Assembly: GCA_020435995.1 (NCBI GenBank)
Contig: JAGQYO010000021.1
Span: 1 to 50,922 of the forward strand
Direction of reading: 5' to 3'
Length of the DNA stretch: 50,922 bases
DNA from: Flavobacteriales bacterium
GTDB taxonomy: Bacteria > Bacteroidota > Bacteroidia > Flavobacteriales_G > Salibacteraceae
Shown here: piece after piece, positions 7,955-16,882 of the stretch
Layout: every line of letters starts with the position of its first letter
Numbering within the stretch: position 1 is the first letter of the stretch
Made by a program: the position numbers and the translations under genes
The notes under the pieces: generated by a model
Told to the model about the DNA's origin: nothing
What the model saw: the letters and a program-made list of their open reading frames with translations, nothing else
Databases searched by the model: none

Positions 7955-9886
7955 ATGGTTTTTTTCAAAAACTCCATATTGCTTTCATTATTCATTATCC
8001 TATTGAGTGTGAATGTGTATGCTACCAAAGAGTATCAGTGGGAAGGTGATGTGAGTTCGGCTTGGAATACCAATGGAAACTGGGACAACAACCCAGGGTC
8101 GGCGAGCACCGATATTTACAATGTTTCGGCTGTGGGTGCCAGCGACGACGACCCTATAATTAGTACAAGCTCATCTTTTACCATAGAATATCTCGACGTT
8201 CAGAGCAACGGTTTTTTGACAGTTTCTGGAGGAACTTCTACTGTAAGCAATGATATGGCGGTACGAGGAGGCGCAGATTTGGTAATTTCGGGAGGGACGC
8301 TTAATGTATCAGGAAATGCTTATTTATATGATGCAGGGAGTTCTATTTCTATTTCAAATGGAAACCTTAATGTTTCTGGGACATTGTATTTGGGCCGTCA
8401 ACATCCCAATCGGTCCGATGGTAGCAATGGGATTCCAACCATTGCGGTTTCTGGTGGAAAAATTACAGCTAGCTATGTGGTGTTTGATGATGCCGAGGGA
8501 GATAATCCTACAATGACCATATCTGGGGGTGAAGTAGAAGTAACTACAGACTTACGTAGTGATGGTGCACCTGTAAATATTACCATTTCTAATACGGGTT
8601 TGCTGGATATTAACGATGATTTGGAAATGGACGACGGTGCGGATGTACTCACCATGACGGGAGGTAGCATGACACTGGCTGGTGATTGGACCAACTTAGG
8701 AAGTGAAACGCTCAGTGGGGGAACAATCACTTTGGACGGCTCATCGAGCCAAACCATAAATGTTAATACCAGTGCCACATTTAATAACCTTTCGATATCG
8801 AATACCGGCGCCGGAATTTCTCTCAGTGATCCGATTTATCTTAACGGGGTAATGACATTTACCGATGGCATTGTGGCCTCAGGTTCGAATAGGGTTACCT
8901 TCAATTCTGGATCTTCTCACTCAGGCGCTTCCTCAGCCAGCTATGTAGATGGTCCGGTTTCAGAGATAGGAGCCACCACATTCACATTTCCCATTGGTGA
9001 TGGATCCAACTACCAACCCATGACAATTACGGCCACACCTGGTGGGGGTACAGAACAATTTACTGGGCAATATATTTTTACTAATCCAAGTGGAATTTTT
9101 GGATTTGGCTTAGGAATTTTAGGTGTTGGAGTTAACCATGTGAGTACACGAGAATATTTTGATCTGAATCGCCAAACAGGTACCAATTCATCAGCATCCG
9201 TTGTACTGGCATGGAACGCAAGCAGCGGGGTAGTAGATAATCTTTCCGATTTGGTTGTTTGCCATTGGAATAGTGTAAATTCTGAATGGGAGTCATTAGG
9301 CAATGCTGGAACTACTGGAAACACGAGTGCTGGTACAATTACTTCCAATCCAACCTCATCCTTCAGCCCCTTTGTTTTGGGATCTAGCACTAGCAATAAC
9401 CCGCTTGTTGTTGAGTTTTTAAGCATAGAAGCCTCCCAAGTGGAGAAAGGAATAAGGGTGGAATGGGCTACGGCTTCTGAATCTTCAAATGACTATTTTG
9501 AAGTTCAAAAAAGGACAGATGGAACGAGTGGTTTTAAAACAATTGGTACCATCGACTCGAAGGCAGAAAACGGAAACTCCAATAGCGTTTTGCAATATGC
9601 TTTTATGGATATAGAACCAATTTCGCACAATTATTACAGAATCAAACAAGTGGATTTTGATGGCACAGTAGCCTATTCAGAAATTGTTTACCAAGCAAGA
9701 GATAATTTTTTGGAGAAAGCCGAGCAATTGGAGGTCATGTTATACCCCAACCCTATATTGACAGGAAACCTCTATCTGAAACTGGATGCAGCAAACCAAG
9801 TTCAAAAGATTTCGATGCTAGACCTTTATGGAAAAGAGGTCGTTTCGTTTTCTGAATTGGAGTATTCTGATCACACGTTTACTTAA
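7955..9886 (+). CDS. Secreted beta-rich adhesin-like protein, T9SS substrate with frame-broken C-terminus
   Basis: An exported protein with a signal peptide ending near VNVYA, then a W-GD-SSAWNTNGNWDNN opening and a long series of short Ser/Gly/Thr-rich beta-strand repeats of the VSGGTL and ITISGG type (about residues 20-300) that look like a parallel beta-helix. A second part (about 470-560) resembles the EVQKRTDG/YRIKQVD module that often precedes T9SS sorting domains. The sorting domain begins with MLYPNPILTGNLYLKL, but the frame stops at 9884-9886 in its middle. The missing end lies in another frame (see next entry). I chose ATG 7955 because it gives a normal signal peptide. The molecular function is unknown; a surface or biofilm role is inference. 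Confidence 0.8.
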   Translation: MVFFKNSILLSLFIILLSVNVYATKEYQWEGDVSSAWNTNGNWDNNPGSASTDIYNVSAVGASDDDPIISTSSSFTIEYLDVQSNGFLTVSGGTSTVSNDMAVRGGADLVISGGTLNVSGNAYLYDAGSSISISNGNLNVSGTLYLGRQHPNRSDGSNGIPTIAVSGGKITASYVVFDDAEGDNPTMTISGGEVEVTTDLRSDGAPVNITISNTGLLDINDDLEMDDGADVLTMTGGSMTLAGDWTNLGSETLSGGTITLDGSSSQTINVNTSATFNNLSISNTGAGISLSDPIYLNGVMTFTDGIVASGSNRVTFNSGSSHSGASSASYVDGPVSEIGATTFTFPIGDGSNYQPMTITATPGGGTEQFTGQYIFTNPSGIFGFGLGILGVGVNHVSTREYFDLNRQTGTNSSASVVLAWNASSGVVDNLSDLVVCHWNSVNSEWESLGNAGTTGNTSAGTITSNPTSSFSPFVLGSSTSNNPLVVEFLSIEASQVEKGIRVEWATASESSNDYFEVQKRTDGTSGFKTIGTIDSKAENGNSNSVLQYAFMDIEPISHNYYRIKQVDFDGTVAYSEIVYQARDNFLEKAEQLEVMLYPNPILTGNLYLKLDAANQVQKISMLDLYGKEVVSFSELEYSDHTFT

Positions 9887-9981
9887 AAATACCACCACAT
9901 CTTGCACCCGGACAATATGCTGTTTTGGTGTACGACTTCGACCAAAACTTGATTAAAAATTCTAAGTTAGTAGTCAGATAG
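9883..9981 (+). pseudogene. Detached tail of the T9SS sorting domain (frameshifted)
   Basis: Directly after the premature stop, frame 1 reads LKIPPHLAPGQYAVLVYD and on to a KNSKLVVR-like end at the TAG at 9979-9981. This is exactly the final beta-strand pair of a type A sorting domain (L-P-GxYxV...L.K...KLVV). One extra base in the TTT run at 9878-9880 would join the two parts. It is either a true frameshift mutation or an assembly error. Confidence 0.75.
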
Positions 9982-10004
9982 CCTGAAGGGCTTTCTTTAT
10001 TCAA

Positions 10005-10012
10005 TACTTTTG
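10005..10012 (+). promoter_or_regulatory. Candidate -7 element (TACTTTTG) of tpiA
   Basis: TACTTTTG matches the TAnnTTTG consensus and lies 16 bases before the tpiA ATG. No convincing -33 box is visible at the right distance. Confidence 0.4.
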
Positions 10013-10028
10013 GCCAAAATCGAAATTA

Positions 10029-10787
10029 ATGGCCCAAAAACTAGTAGTTGGAAACTGGAAACTAAACAAAAACTTTTCGGAGACTGAATTGTTAATTAAG
10101 GAAATTGTAGATGCTGCGGCTACTTTGCCGCCATTTGTTAAGCTAGGAATCGCACCTGCTTTTCCTTTTTTACATCATGCCATAGGGTTGGTTCAAGAGC
10201 ATGCGCAGATAGACATTTGTGCTCAAAATGTATCGAACCATGATGCCGGAGCCTATACTGGTGAAGTAAGTGCAGAAATGCTGGCATCAATTGGTCTTAA
10301 ATATTGCATTGTAGGACATAGTGAACGTAGAGAGTATTTTGGAGAGACCAACTTGGTCATTCGAGAGAAGGTCGATTTGTTGTTGAAAAATGGTGTGACA
10401 CCAATTGTTTGTTTTGGTGAAAACCTAACCTTAAGAACCAATGGTAGTTATTTATCATACATTATTGAACAGCTTGAGGCCTGCCTTTTTCATTTAACCA
10501 AAGAGGAAGTATCTAAGGTAATTATAGCCTACGAGCCCATTTGGGCCATTGGTACAGGTGAGACAGCCTCGCCAGAACAGGCTCAAGAAGTGCATAAAAG
10601 CATCAGAAATCATTTATTTGGTAAGTACGGAGCAGACGTTTCGGAGCAAATTTCGCTTTTATATGGAGGAAGTTGCAAACCTAACAATGCGGTATCTTTA
10701 TTTTCACAGGCAGATATTGATGGAGGGCTTATTGGTGGAGCAGCTCTAAATGCCTCAGACTTTATTCAAATCGCAAATTCGTTTTAA
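10029..10787 (+). CDS. tpiA: Triosephosphate isomerase
   Basis: A 252-residue cytoplasmic glycolytic enzyme interconverting dihydroxyacetone phosphate and glyceraldehyde 3-phosphate. All catalytic residues are present: Asn9 and Lys11 (GNWKLNK), His97 (VGHSERR) and Glu169 in the AYEPIWAIGTG signature. The phosphate-binding YGGSCKPNN and GGLIGGAAL loops close the barrel. Length is normal for bacteria. prmA begins two bases after the stop, so the two are co-transcribed. Confidence 0.97.
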   Translation: MAQKLVVGNWKLNKNFSETELLIKEIVDAAATLPPFVKLGIAPAFPFLHHAIGLVQEHAQIDICAQNVSNHDAGAYTGEVSAEMLASIGLKYCIVGHSERREYFGETNLVIREKVDLLLKNGVTPIVCFGENLTLRTNGSYLSYIIEQLEACLFHLTKEEVSKVIIAYEPIWAIGTGETASPEQAQEVHKSIRNHLFGKYGADVSEQISLLYGGSCKPNNAVSLFSQADIDGGLIGGAALNASDFIQIANSF

Positions 10788-10788
10788 G

Positions 10789-11622
10789 GTGAATTATTTA
10801 CAAGTCACGTTTAATTATAACCCCGATAAGGTAAATGGAGAAATTCTGTTGGCTCACGTAGCAGAGGTTCCGTTTGAGAGTTTTGCAGAAGAAACAGGGG
10901 AATTACAAGCGTTTATTTTGAAGGACGAGTTTGATGAGAATGAACTTTTAAATATTGATTTTCTGAAGGAAAATAATATTGATTATACGGTAAGTGAGAT
11001 TGAACAAGTCAATTGGAATGAGGAGTGGGAAAAGAATTTCGAGCCCATTTTTGTGGAAGACAAATGCGTTGTTAGGGCTTCATTTCACAATATTGAAAAG
11101 AAGTATGATTACGATATTCTCATCGATCCCAAAATGAGTTTTGGTACTGGCCATCACGCTACCACCTACCTTATGCTGTCGTATATGCTCCATCTCGATT
11201 TTGAAGAAAAAGTGGTGCTGGATATGGGTACAGGTACTGGAGTTCTAGCCATTTTGGCCGCACTTAAGGGAGCGAAATCAGCTTTGGCAATTGACAACAA
11301 CCCGTGGGCCTTTGAAAACTCAATTGAAAATGTGGAGGCCAATAAGTGTTCTGATGTTGTAGAAGTGATTCAAACTGATGCTTCGGGAATTGGGGCTAAA
11401 ACGTTCGAAATTATTTTAGCGAATATTAATAAAAACGTGATAAAAGATGATTTCGAGTTATATACTAATTGTTTAGAACCCGGTGGTACTGTGCTTTTTA
11501 GTGGTATTCTTACCGAAGACATTGGCGACGTGGTAGCATTGGCCGAAAAGGCGAAACTCAACAAAATCCACTTCGGAACACGCGATAAATGGTCATTATT
11601 GGTCTTTTCTAAAAATAGTTGA
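10789..11622 (+). CDS. prmA: Ribosomal protein L11 methyltransferase
   Basis: A 277-residue SAM-dependent methyltransferase. The N-terminal substrate-recognition domain (about 1-95, including VNWNEEWEKNFEPIFV) is followed by the class I methyltransferase fold. MSFGTGHHATT is the family hallmark, VVLDMGTGTGVLAI is SAM motif I, and IILANINKNV is the catalytic N-loop region. The start is taken as GTG at 10789, two bases after the tpiA stop; it gives MNYLQVTF, the normal family N-terminus. A longer frame into tpiA has no support. Confidence 0.93.
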   Translation: MNYLQVTFNYNPDKVNGEILLAHVAEVPFESFAEETGELQAFILKDEFDENELLNIDFLKENNIDYTVSEIEQVNWNEEWEKNFEPIFVEDKCVVRASFHNIEKKYDYDILIDPKMSFGTGHHATTYLMLSYMLHLDFEEKVVLDMGTGTGVLAILAALKGAKSALAIDNNPWAFENSIENVEANKCSDVVEVIQTDASGIGAKTFEIILANINKNVIKDDFELYTNCLEPGGTVLFSGILTEDIGDVVALAEKAKLNKIHFGTRDKWSLLVFSKNS

Positions 11623-11650
11623 TAGCTTCGTTACGGGTAACCGTATAATT

Positions 11651-14600
11651 ATGGTCAAAAAACTGTTTTTTTTCCTTATCCCTTTTTTGTTTTTGTCGCA
11701 GTGGGTCATTGCGCAAGATAGATTGCCGTTTCCTAAAGATTCGTTGGGATTCTTCGAACGGGTGGAGAAAATGATGAAATCTGAGGACAACCGAAAAAAG
11801 GAAGCCAAAGAATTTCTCGAAAAATTTGAACCGGTTTGGTTTGGTGGCTACTTTGACGATGAAATTCGCCAAAAAATATACGAGACCTGCGATAAAATGA
11901 ATGAGAAAAGGATGCTTCCTTTTCCCGAATTTCATGCCTATCTAACCTCTGTAACTGCATTCGTCACGTCGGGTCACGACATACAACAGTTTAACAATTG
12001 GCACCAGGGAGTTGAATTTCTCATTGAAGGAAGGAGCAAGAGGAAGTTTGAAGAATTTCTAATATTTAGTGAGTATTTATTCTCGGAAAACATCCTGTAC
12101 AAAGTAACAGGTACTACATGGAAAACTAGCACAGAAGAGTTTCATCTTTACTGGGAAGGAGGGCAGGATGGCTATCCAGTCGTTGACGTGCCATCGCTAG
12201 ATCTTCAATGCTTTGCCAAGCAAGATAGCGCCATAATTTTTGATACCAAAGGCAAGTACTATCCTATGGAAAAAAAATGGGTAGGGTATGGTGGTGTAGT
12301 CAACTGGCATCGTGCGGGTTTTGAGGAAAACCAAGTAGTAGCGAAAATAAAAAACTACACGGTTCAAATGAACCGGTCGCAGTATAAGGCCGACTCTGCA
12401 GAATTTAAAAATGTGTACTACTTTGGAGATGCCGAACTAATGGGAGACTTGGAGGACAAGGTGCTGGCCAATGTAGATGAAGATCGCTCCCATTACCCGC
12501 GATTTGAGTCTTATAACAACAACCTCGTCATTCGAAATATTTTTCCAAATGTTGATTACCAAGGTGGATTTATCCAAAGAGGGAGTAGTTTTATTGGGAG
12601 TGGTACGGCTGATTATCCGGCAAAGCTTTACATCAAAAGAAATGGCAGGGTATTCCTTGAGGTGTCTGCTCAAACTTTTGTGATTCGAGCCTCAAAACTC
12701 TCGGCAACCCAAGCCGAGGTGTATATGTATCTGGGTGAAGATACGATTTATCACCCGGGAGTGTCATTTAAATTTGACAACGAAACTAGGATTATGACTT
12801 TGTTTCGCGAGCAAGTGGGGAGGTCAAAAGCGCCATTTTACAATACCTATCACAAACTCGATATGCATGTCGAAATTTTGGAGTGGAACATTGATGGTAA
12901 TATGATCCATCTAGCCCCTTTGCACGGAAACACCAACCGATCCTCGGTATTCGAATCAGCCGATTATTTTACCGCGTACCGCTTTGATGAATTGTACGGA
13001 CTATCTAAAAATCATCCGCTTGTGTTGCTATCCCGATGCGCCAAACAATATGACTCCCGAAACCTAACTATTAGGGAGGTTGCCAAATGTTGGCAATTGT
13101 CTGAAACTGAGGTACGGAGAGAATTAATGGTGTTGTCGAATGTGGGTTTTGTGAAATTTGATTACAACCACGATGAGGTGCATATTGAGGAAAAAACTTT
13201 TAACTACGTACAGGCCAAGGTTAAGAAAATTGATTACGATATTCTTCAGTTGGTTTCAAACCCCAAAACAGTCAACAATGCCGATTTAAATTTAGATTCG
13301 ATGTACATGCAAATACATGGCGTAGGGGGATTTAATATGTCCGATTCGCATAGGGTACTTATTTTTCCGACCAATGGAGAAGTGCTGATGAAAAAGAACA
13401 GAAGTTTTGATTTTTCTGGGGTAGTGGTGGCTGGTCGTTTGGAGTTTTTTGGTCGTGATTTCAGTTTCGAGTACGATTCATTTTTAATTAGAATGCCCGC
13501 CATTGACTCCATGAGGATAAATGTGGAAACGCAAGACGTAGATCAATTTGGACGCTCTCAGATGAAAAGAGTAAGAACGGTAATTGAGCACATCAACGGT
13601 AAATTAGAGATTGATAAATTCAATAACAAATCAGGGAAACGGGCAATTAAAAGATGGCCGGTTTTTACCAGTAACCAAGAGTCGTATGCCTACTACGATA
13701 AAAAGGAAGTACAGGGCGGAGTTTATAAAAGAGATGATTTTTACTTTAAACTAGAGCCATTTGTATTTGATAGCATCGATAACTTTCAGAACTCCAGTAT
13801 TGGTTTTAAAGGAACATTTTCTTCAGGAGGTATATTCGAAGATTTCGAGGAAACCTTGGTGTTAAATGAAGAAAACCTTTCGCTTGGCTTTGTGCACAAA
13901 ACACCTGATGAAGGAATGCCAGTTTATGGTGGCAAGGGGAATTTTACCAACGACATTCATTTGAGCCATGATGGACTTATTGGAGGTGGGTACGTCGACT
14001 ACATTACTTCCACGGCAGAATCTCAGCAATTTTTGTTTTTACCGAAAAAGACCACTGCAATTGCTCAAAATTTTGTGATCGAAGAGCAGTTTCCTGGCCC
14101 GCCTGAATATCCAGCAGTAAATGGTAAAGGCGTGATTTGGGAATGGCACCCTTACGAGGATACGCTCATGGTAAGTTCACCTAAACATATCGAACCATTT
14201 AGCATGTACGATGGAGGCTCACGTTTCACAGGTACCTTGTATTATGATCCTGACAGTTTGGTAGGGGGACCTTATGATGGAGAAAAAGGGCGTTTCGAAT
14301 TTGACAAGGCCATTACTCAATCCAACAACATTAGGTTCAAATTTTATGAATTCTTCTCCGATACAGCTGATTTTGCTTTGAAAACGGGATCATTAGGCGA
14401 ACTCGGTTTCGACACCAAAAACATGCGTGCTCATGTAAGTTTTAAGGATCGGATCGGTCATTTTTGGGCCAATGGCGATGCTTCTGAAATTGATTTTCCA
14501 AAGAATGAGTACAAGGCCAAAATGGATCAATTTACTTGGCACATGGATGATGATTTGATTGATTTGACCGCGAAAAAACAGGCCGTTGATGGCGGGGCTG

Positions 14601-16144
14601 GAGGTAGCATAGATATTGAAGGCGCCAAACTTACATGTACCCATAAATACAGCAAGTCTGAGCAGGATAGCTTATTTTTCTATTCAAGCAAATGTCAATT
14701 TGATTTGAGAAACGAAGTGATAACGGCAGATGAAGTGAAATATATTGACGTAGCTGATGCTGAAATAGTTCCAGATAGCGGAAGGGTAGTGATTTATGAG
14801 AAAGCCAAAATGAAGCCGTTTCAAGAGGCGGTAATTATTGCGAATAAAACCAATAGGTTTCACCGAATATATGATGCACAGATAGAAATTGCCAATAAAA
14901 TTGAATACAAAGGACGAGGCAAATACGATTATAAGGACATTAACGGAATGATACAGATTGTCGATTTTAAGGAAATTTCTGTGTCTACCCAAACCCAAAC
15001 CATTGCCAACGGTCCCATAGGAAGAGACCAAGATTTTACTTTAAGTCCGAAATTCAGGTTCAATGGAGCGGTTTCCCTAATAGCGAGCAAAGAACTACTC
15101 GAATTTGCGGGGAATACCCAAATTATGCACGATTGCCAGGGGCTTGAGCGACCTTGGATTGGGTTTACAGCGCCTATCGACCCCAAAGACGTTCAAATCC
15201 CGATAGATTCCACCACGAGATCTGAAAACGGAAAGGATTTATTTGTGGGACTTTTTATGGGGAGCCTTCCTTCAAAGGTATATAGCCTGTACGGGGGCGA
15301 AACCATGAAACCAGCTGACGATGTAGTAGCCAAAGTTAACGGGGTGATGACCTACAATTACAGCCTTAAAGAATACCGTACCGGTAGTGAGAAAAAAGTT
15401 AGTATTCCCAATCTTTTGGGAGATTACATGGTACTCGACGAGGCCAATTGCGTGGTGAAGTATGAAGGAAATCATGGCTTTGGAGCTGATTTGGGAAGGG
15501 TAGAACTCAAGCCAGTGAGTAACATTACCCATGATTTAAAAACAGATTCTGTATTGCTCGAAACCTCAATGAAAGTTGATTTCTTCTTTGAAGAGAAGGG
15601 GTTGAAGATCATGGCTAAAGACTTTCAGGACAACAAGGAGTTGGAATCCATGAATTTTGATAACCGTATTTATTCCTATGCACTTAAATCTTTAGTAGGT
15701 GAAAAAGAGGGAGAAAAGCTAAAATCAGAAATTACGCTTCAAGGAAAGATGAAAAGGGTGCCAGACGAATTGGCTTCTAATTTTTACCTAGCTCATTTCA
15801 AAATGTTTTGGAATCCTCAGAAGATGGCCTTCCAGTCAATAGGTGACATCAGCTTGGCCAACTCAATGAAGGAGCAGATTAACAAACAAGTAACTGGCCA
15901 TATTGAAATTAAAAAAAGAAGAAACGGTGATATGTTCTCAGTTTACATACGACCAACTGAACAATCGTTCTATTTTTTCACCTACTCATCCGAGACTATG
16001 GAAACGGTTTCAACCAATGATAAATACAACGAAGCAATTAAGGATGCCAAAAAGAACAAACAAGAAAGAAGCAAGGACCAGGCTCGATTTAAATTTATTC
16101 CTACACAAAAAACAAAAGCAGGGCTCTTCCTGCGTCAATTATAA
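11651..16144 (+). CDS. Very large exported protein of unknown function
   Basis: A 1497-residue protein with a clear signal peptide (MVKKLFFFLIPFLFLSQWVIA, cleaved before QDR). The rest is soluble and rich in charged residues and short beta-strands; there is no T9SS sorting domain, OmpA domain or lipobox. Residues about 472-513 (IREVAKCWQLSETEVRREL onward) look like a winged helix, odd for an exported protein. The second half has repeated beta-type segments, for example around GLIGGGYVDY and NEVITADEVKYIDVADAEIV, faintly like OstA/LptA-type jellyroll strands. The ends are set by an ATG at 11651 and a TAA at 16142-16144. I do not recognise a named family; an envelope role is inferred from export and from plsY next door. 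Confidence 0.8.
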   Translation: MVKKLFFFLIPFLFLSQWVIAQDRLPFPKDSLGFFERVEKMMKSEDNRKKEAKEFLEKFEPVWFGGYFDDEIRQKIYETCDKMNEKRMLPFPEFHAYLTSVTAFVTSGHDIQQFNNWHQGVEFLIEGRSKRKFEEFLIFSEYLFSENILYKVTGTTWKTSTEEFHLYWEGGQDGYPVVDVPSLDLQCFAKQDSAIIFDTKGKYYPMEKKWVGYGGVVNWHRAGFEENQVVAKIKNYTVQMNRSQYKADSAEFKNVYYFGDAELMGDLEDKVLANVDEDRSHYPRFESYNNNLVIRNIFPNVDYQGGFIQRGSSFIGSGTADYPAKLYIKRNGRVFLEVSAQTFVIRASKLSATQAEVYMYLGEDTIYHPGVSFKFDNETRIMTLFREQVGRSKAPFYNTYHKLDMHVEILEWNIDGNMIHLAPLHGNTNRSSVFESADYFTAYRFDELYGLSKNHPLVLLSRCAKQYDSRNLTIREVAKCWQLSETEVRRELMVLSNVGFVKFDYNHDEVHIEEKTFNYVQAKVKKIDYDILQLVSNPKTVNNADLNLDSMYMQIHGVGGFNMSDSHRVLIFPTNGEVLMKKNRSFDFSGVVVAGRLEFFGRDFSFEYDSFLIRMPAIDSMRINVETQDVDQFGRSQMKRVRTVIEHINGKLEIDKFNNKSGKRAIKRWPVFTSNQESYAYYDKKEVQGGVYKRDDFYFKLEPFVFDSIDNFQNSSIGFKGTFSSGGIFEDFEETLVLNEENLSLGFVHKTPDEGMPVYGGKGNFTNDIHLSHDGLIGGGYVDYITSTAESQQFLFLPKKTTAIAQNFVIEEQFPGPPEYPAVNGKGVIWEWHPYEDTLMVSSPKHIEPFSMYDGGSRFTGTLYYDPDSLVGGPYDGEKGRFEFDKAITQSNNIRFKFYEFFSDTADFALKTGSLGELGFDTKNMRAHVSFKDRIGHFWANGDASEIDFPKNEYKAKMDQFTWHMDDDLIDLTAKKQAVDGGAGGSIDIEGAKLTCTHKYSKSEQDSLFFYSSKCQFDLRNEVITADEVKYIDVADAEIVPDSGRVVIYEKAKMKPFQEAVIIANKTNRFHRIYDAQIEIANKIEYKGRGKYDYKDINGMIQIVDFKEISVSTQTQTIANGPIGRDQDFTLSPKFRFNGAVSLIASKELLEFAGNTQIMHDCQGLERPWIGFTAPIDPKDVQIPIDSTTRSENGKDLFVGLFMGSLPSKVYSLYGGETMKPADDVVAKVNGVMTYNYSLKEYRTGSEKKVSIPNLLGDYMVLDEANCVVKYEGNHGFGADLGRVELKPVSNITHDLKTDSVLLETSMKVDFFFEEKGLKIMAKDFQDNKELESMNFDNRIYSYALKSLVGEKEGEKLKSEITLQGKMKRVPDELASNFYLAHFKMFWNPQKMAFQSIGDISLANSMKEQINKQVTGHIEIKKRRNGDMFSVYIRPTEQSFYFFTYSSETMETVSTNDKYNEAIKDAKKNKQERSKDQARFKFIPTQKTKAGLFLRQL

Positions 16145-16183
16145 CGCTTAGTTTTTTTTCTTTGCGCCACAGCGATTATCGAA

Positions 16184-16879
16184 TTGTTCTCATTTTATCA
16201 TATTCTAGGAATTGTATTAGCTTATCTCATTGGATCAATTCCAACTGCGGTATGGGTGGGCAAAATATTCTATCAAAAAGACGTTAGGGATTTTGGTAGT
16301 GGTAATGCTGGGGCAACGAATACTTTCAGGGTACTAGGCAAAAAGGCGGGAATTCCTGTTTTGTTGTTCGATGTTACAAAAGGTTCTTTAGCCGTACTTC
16401 TGGCTTATCAATTCTCCACTGCCCAACCTCAAAGTGCTACCTTTGTTAATCTGCAATTGGTATTTGGAGTGGCGGCACTGTTGGGACATATCTTTCCGAT
16501 TTATGTTGGATTTAGAGGCGGTAAAGGAATTGCTACGCTTCTTGGTATAGTGATTGCCATTCAACCAGCCGCTGCAGCATGGTGTCTTGTGGTTTTTATC
16601 ATAGTGTTTTTATCAACAAAGTATGTTTCATTAGCTTCTATGCTGGCGAGTATTTGCTATCCTCTTATCGTTAATTTGGCATACCAAACAGAGATTACTT
16701 CATTGGCAGTTTTTTCTGTTTGTATCGCACTTATGGTGCTGGGCACACATACCAAAAACATAAGGAGATTAATACAAGGAAATGAAAACAGAGCAAATTT
16801 CAATTTTGGCAAAAGCAAGGGCCACATCCAAGCGGACTCCACGGAAATTTCTGAGAAACCTATCGAAAAGCAAGAGTAG
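16184..16879 (+). CDS. plsY: Glycerol-3-phosphate acyltransferase PlsY
   Basis: A 231-residue inner-membrane enzyme that acylates glycerol 3-phosphate from acyl-phosphate, the first step of phospholipid synthesis. Signature motifs are GSIPTAVWVGK (motif 1), DFGSGNAGATNTFRVLG, and GHIFPIYVGFRGGKG (the phosphate-binding glycine loop). Five to six hydrophobic helices are seen, and a hydrophilic tail of about 30 residues extends beyond the usual end. The start is TTG at 16184; the frame has an upstream stop at 16142-16144 and no ATG before the first helix. The next gene starts three bases after its stop. Confidence 0.93.
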   Translation: MFSFYHILGIVLAYLIGSIPTAVWVGKIFYQKDVRDFGSGNAGATNTFRVLGKKAGIPVLLFDVTKGSLAVLLAYQFSTAQPQSATFVNLQLVFGVAALLGHIFPIYVGFRGGKGIATLLGIVIAIQPAAAAWCLVVFIIVFLSTKYVSLASMLASICYPLIVNLAYQTEITSLAVFSVCIALMVLGTHTKNIRRLIQGNENRANFNFGKSKGHIQADSTEISEKPIEKQE

Positions 16880-16882
16880 ATA

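Noticed and set aside
9878-9890. Programmed -1 frameshifting in the T9SS gene
   Set aside because: The zero-frame codons TTT ACT TAA AAA do not form an X-XXY-YYZ slippery site, and no clear downstream stem was seen. A mutation or sequence error explains it better.
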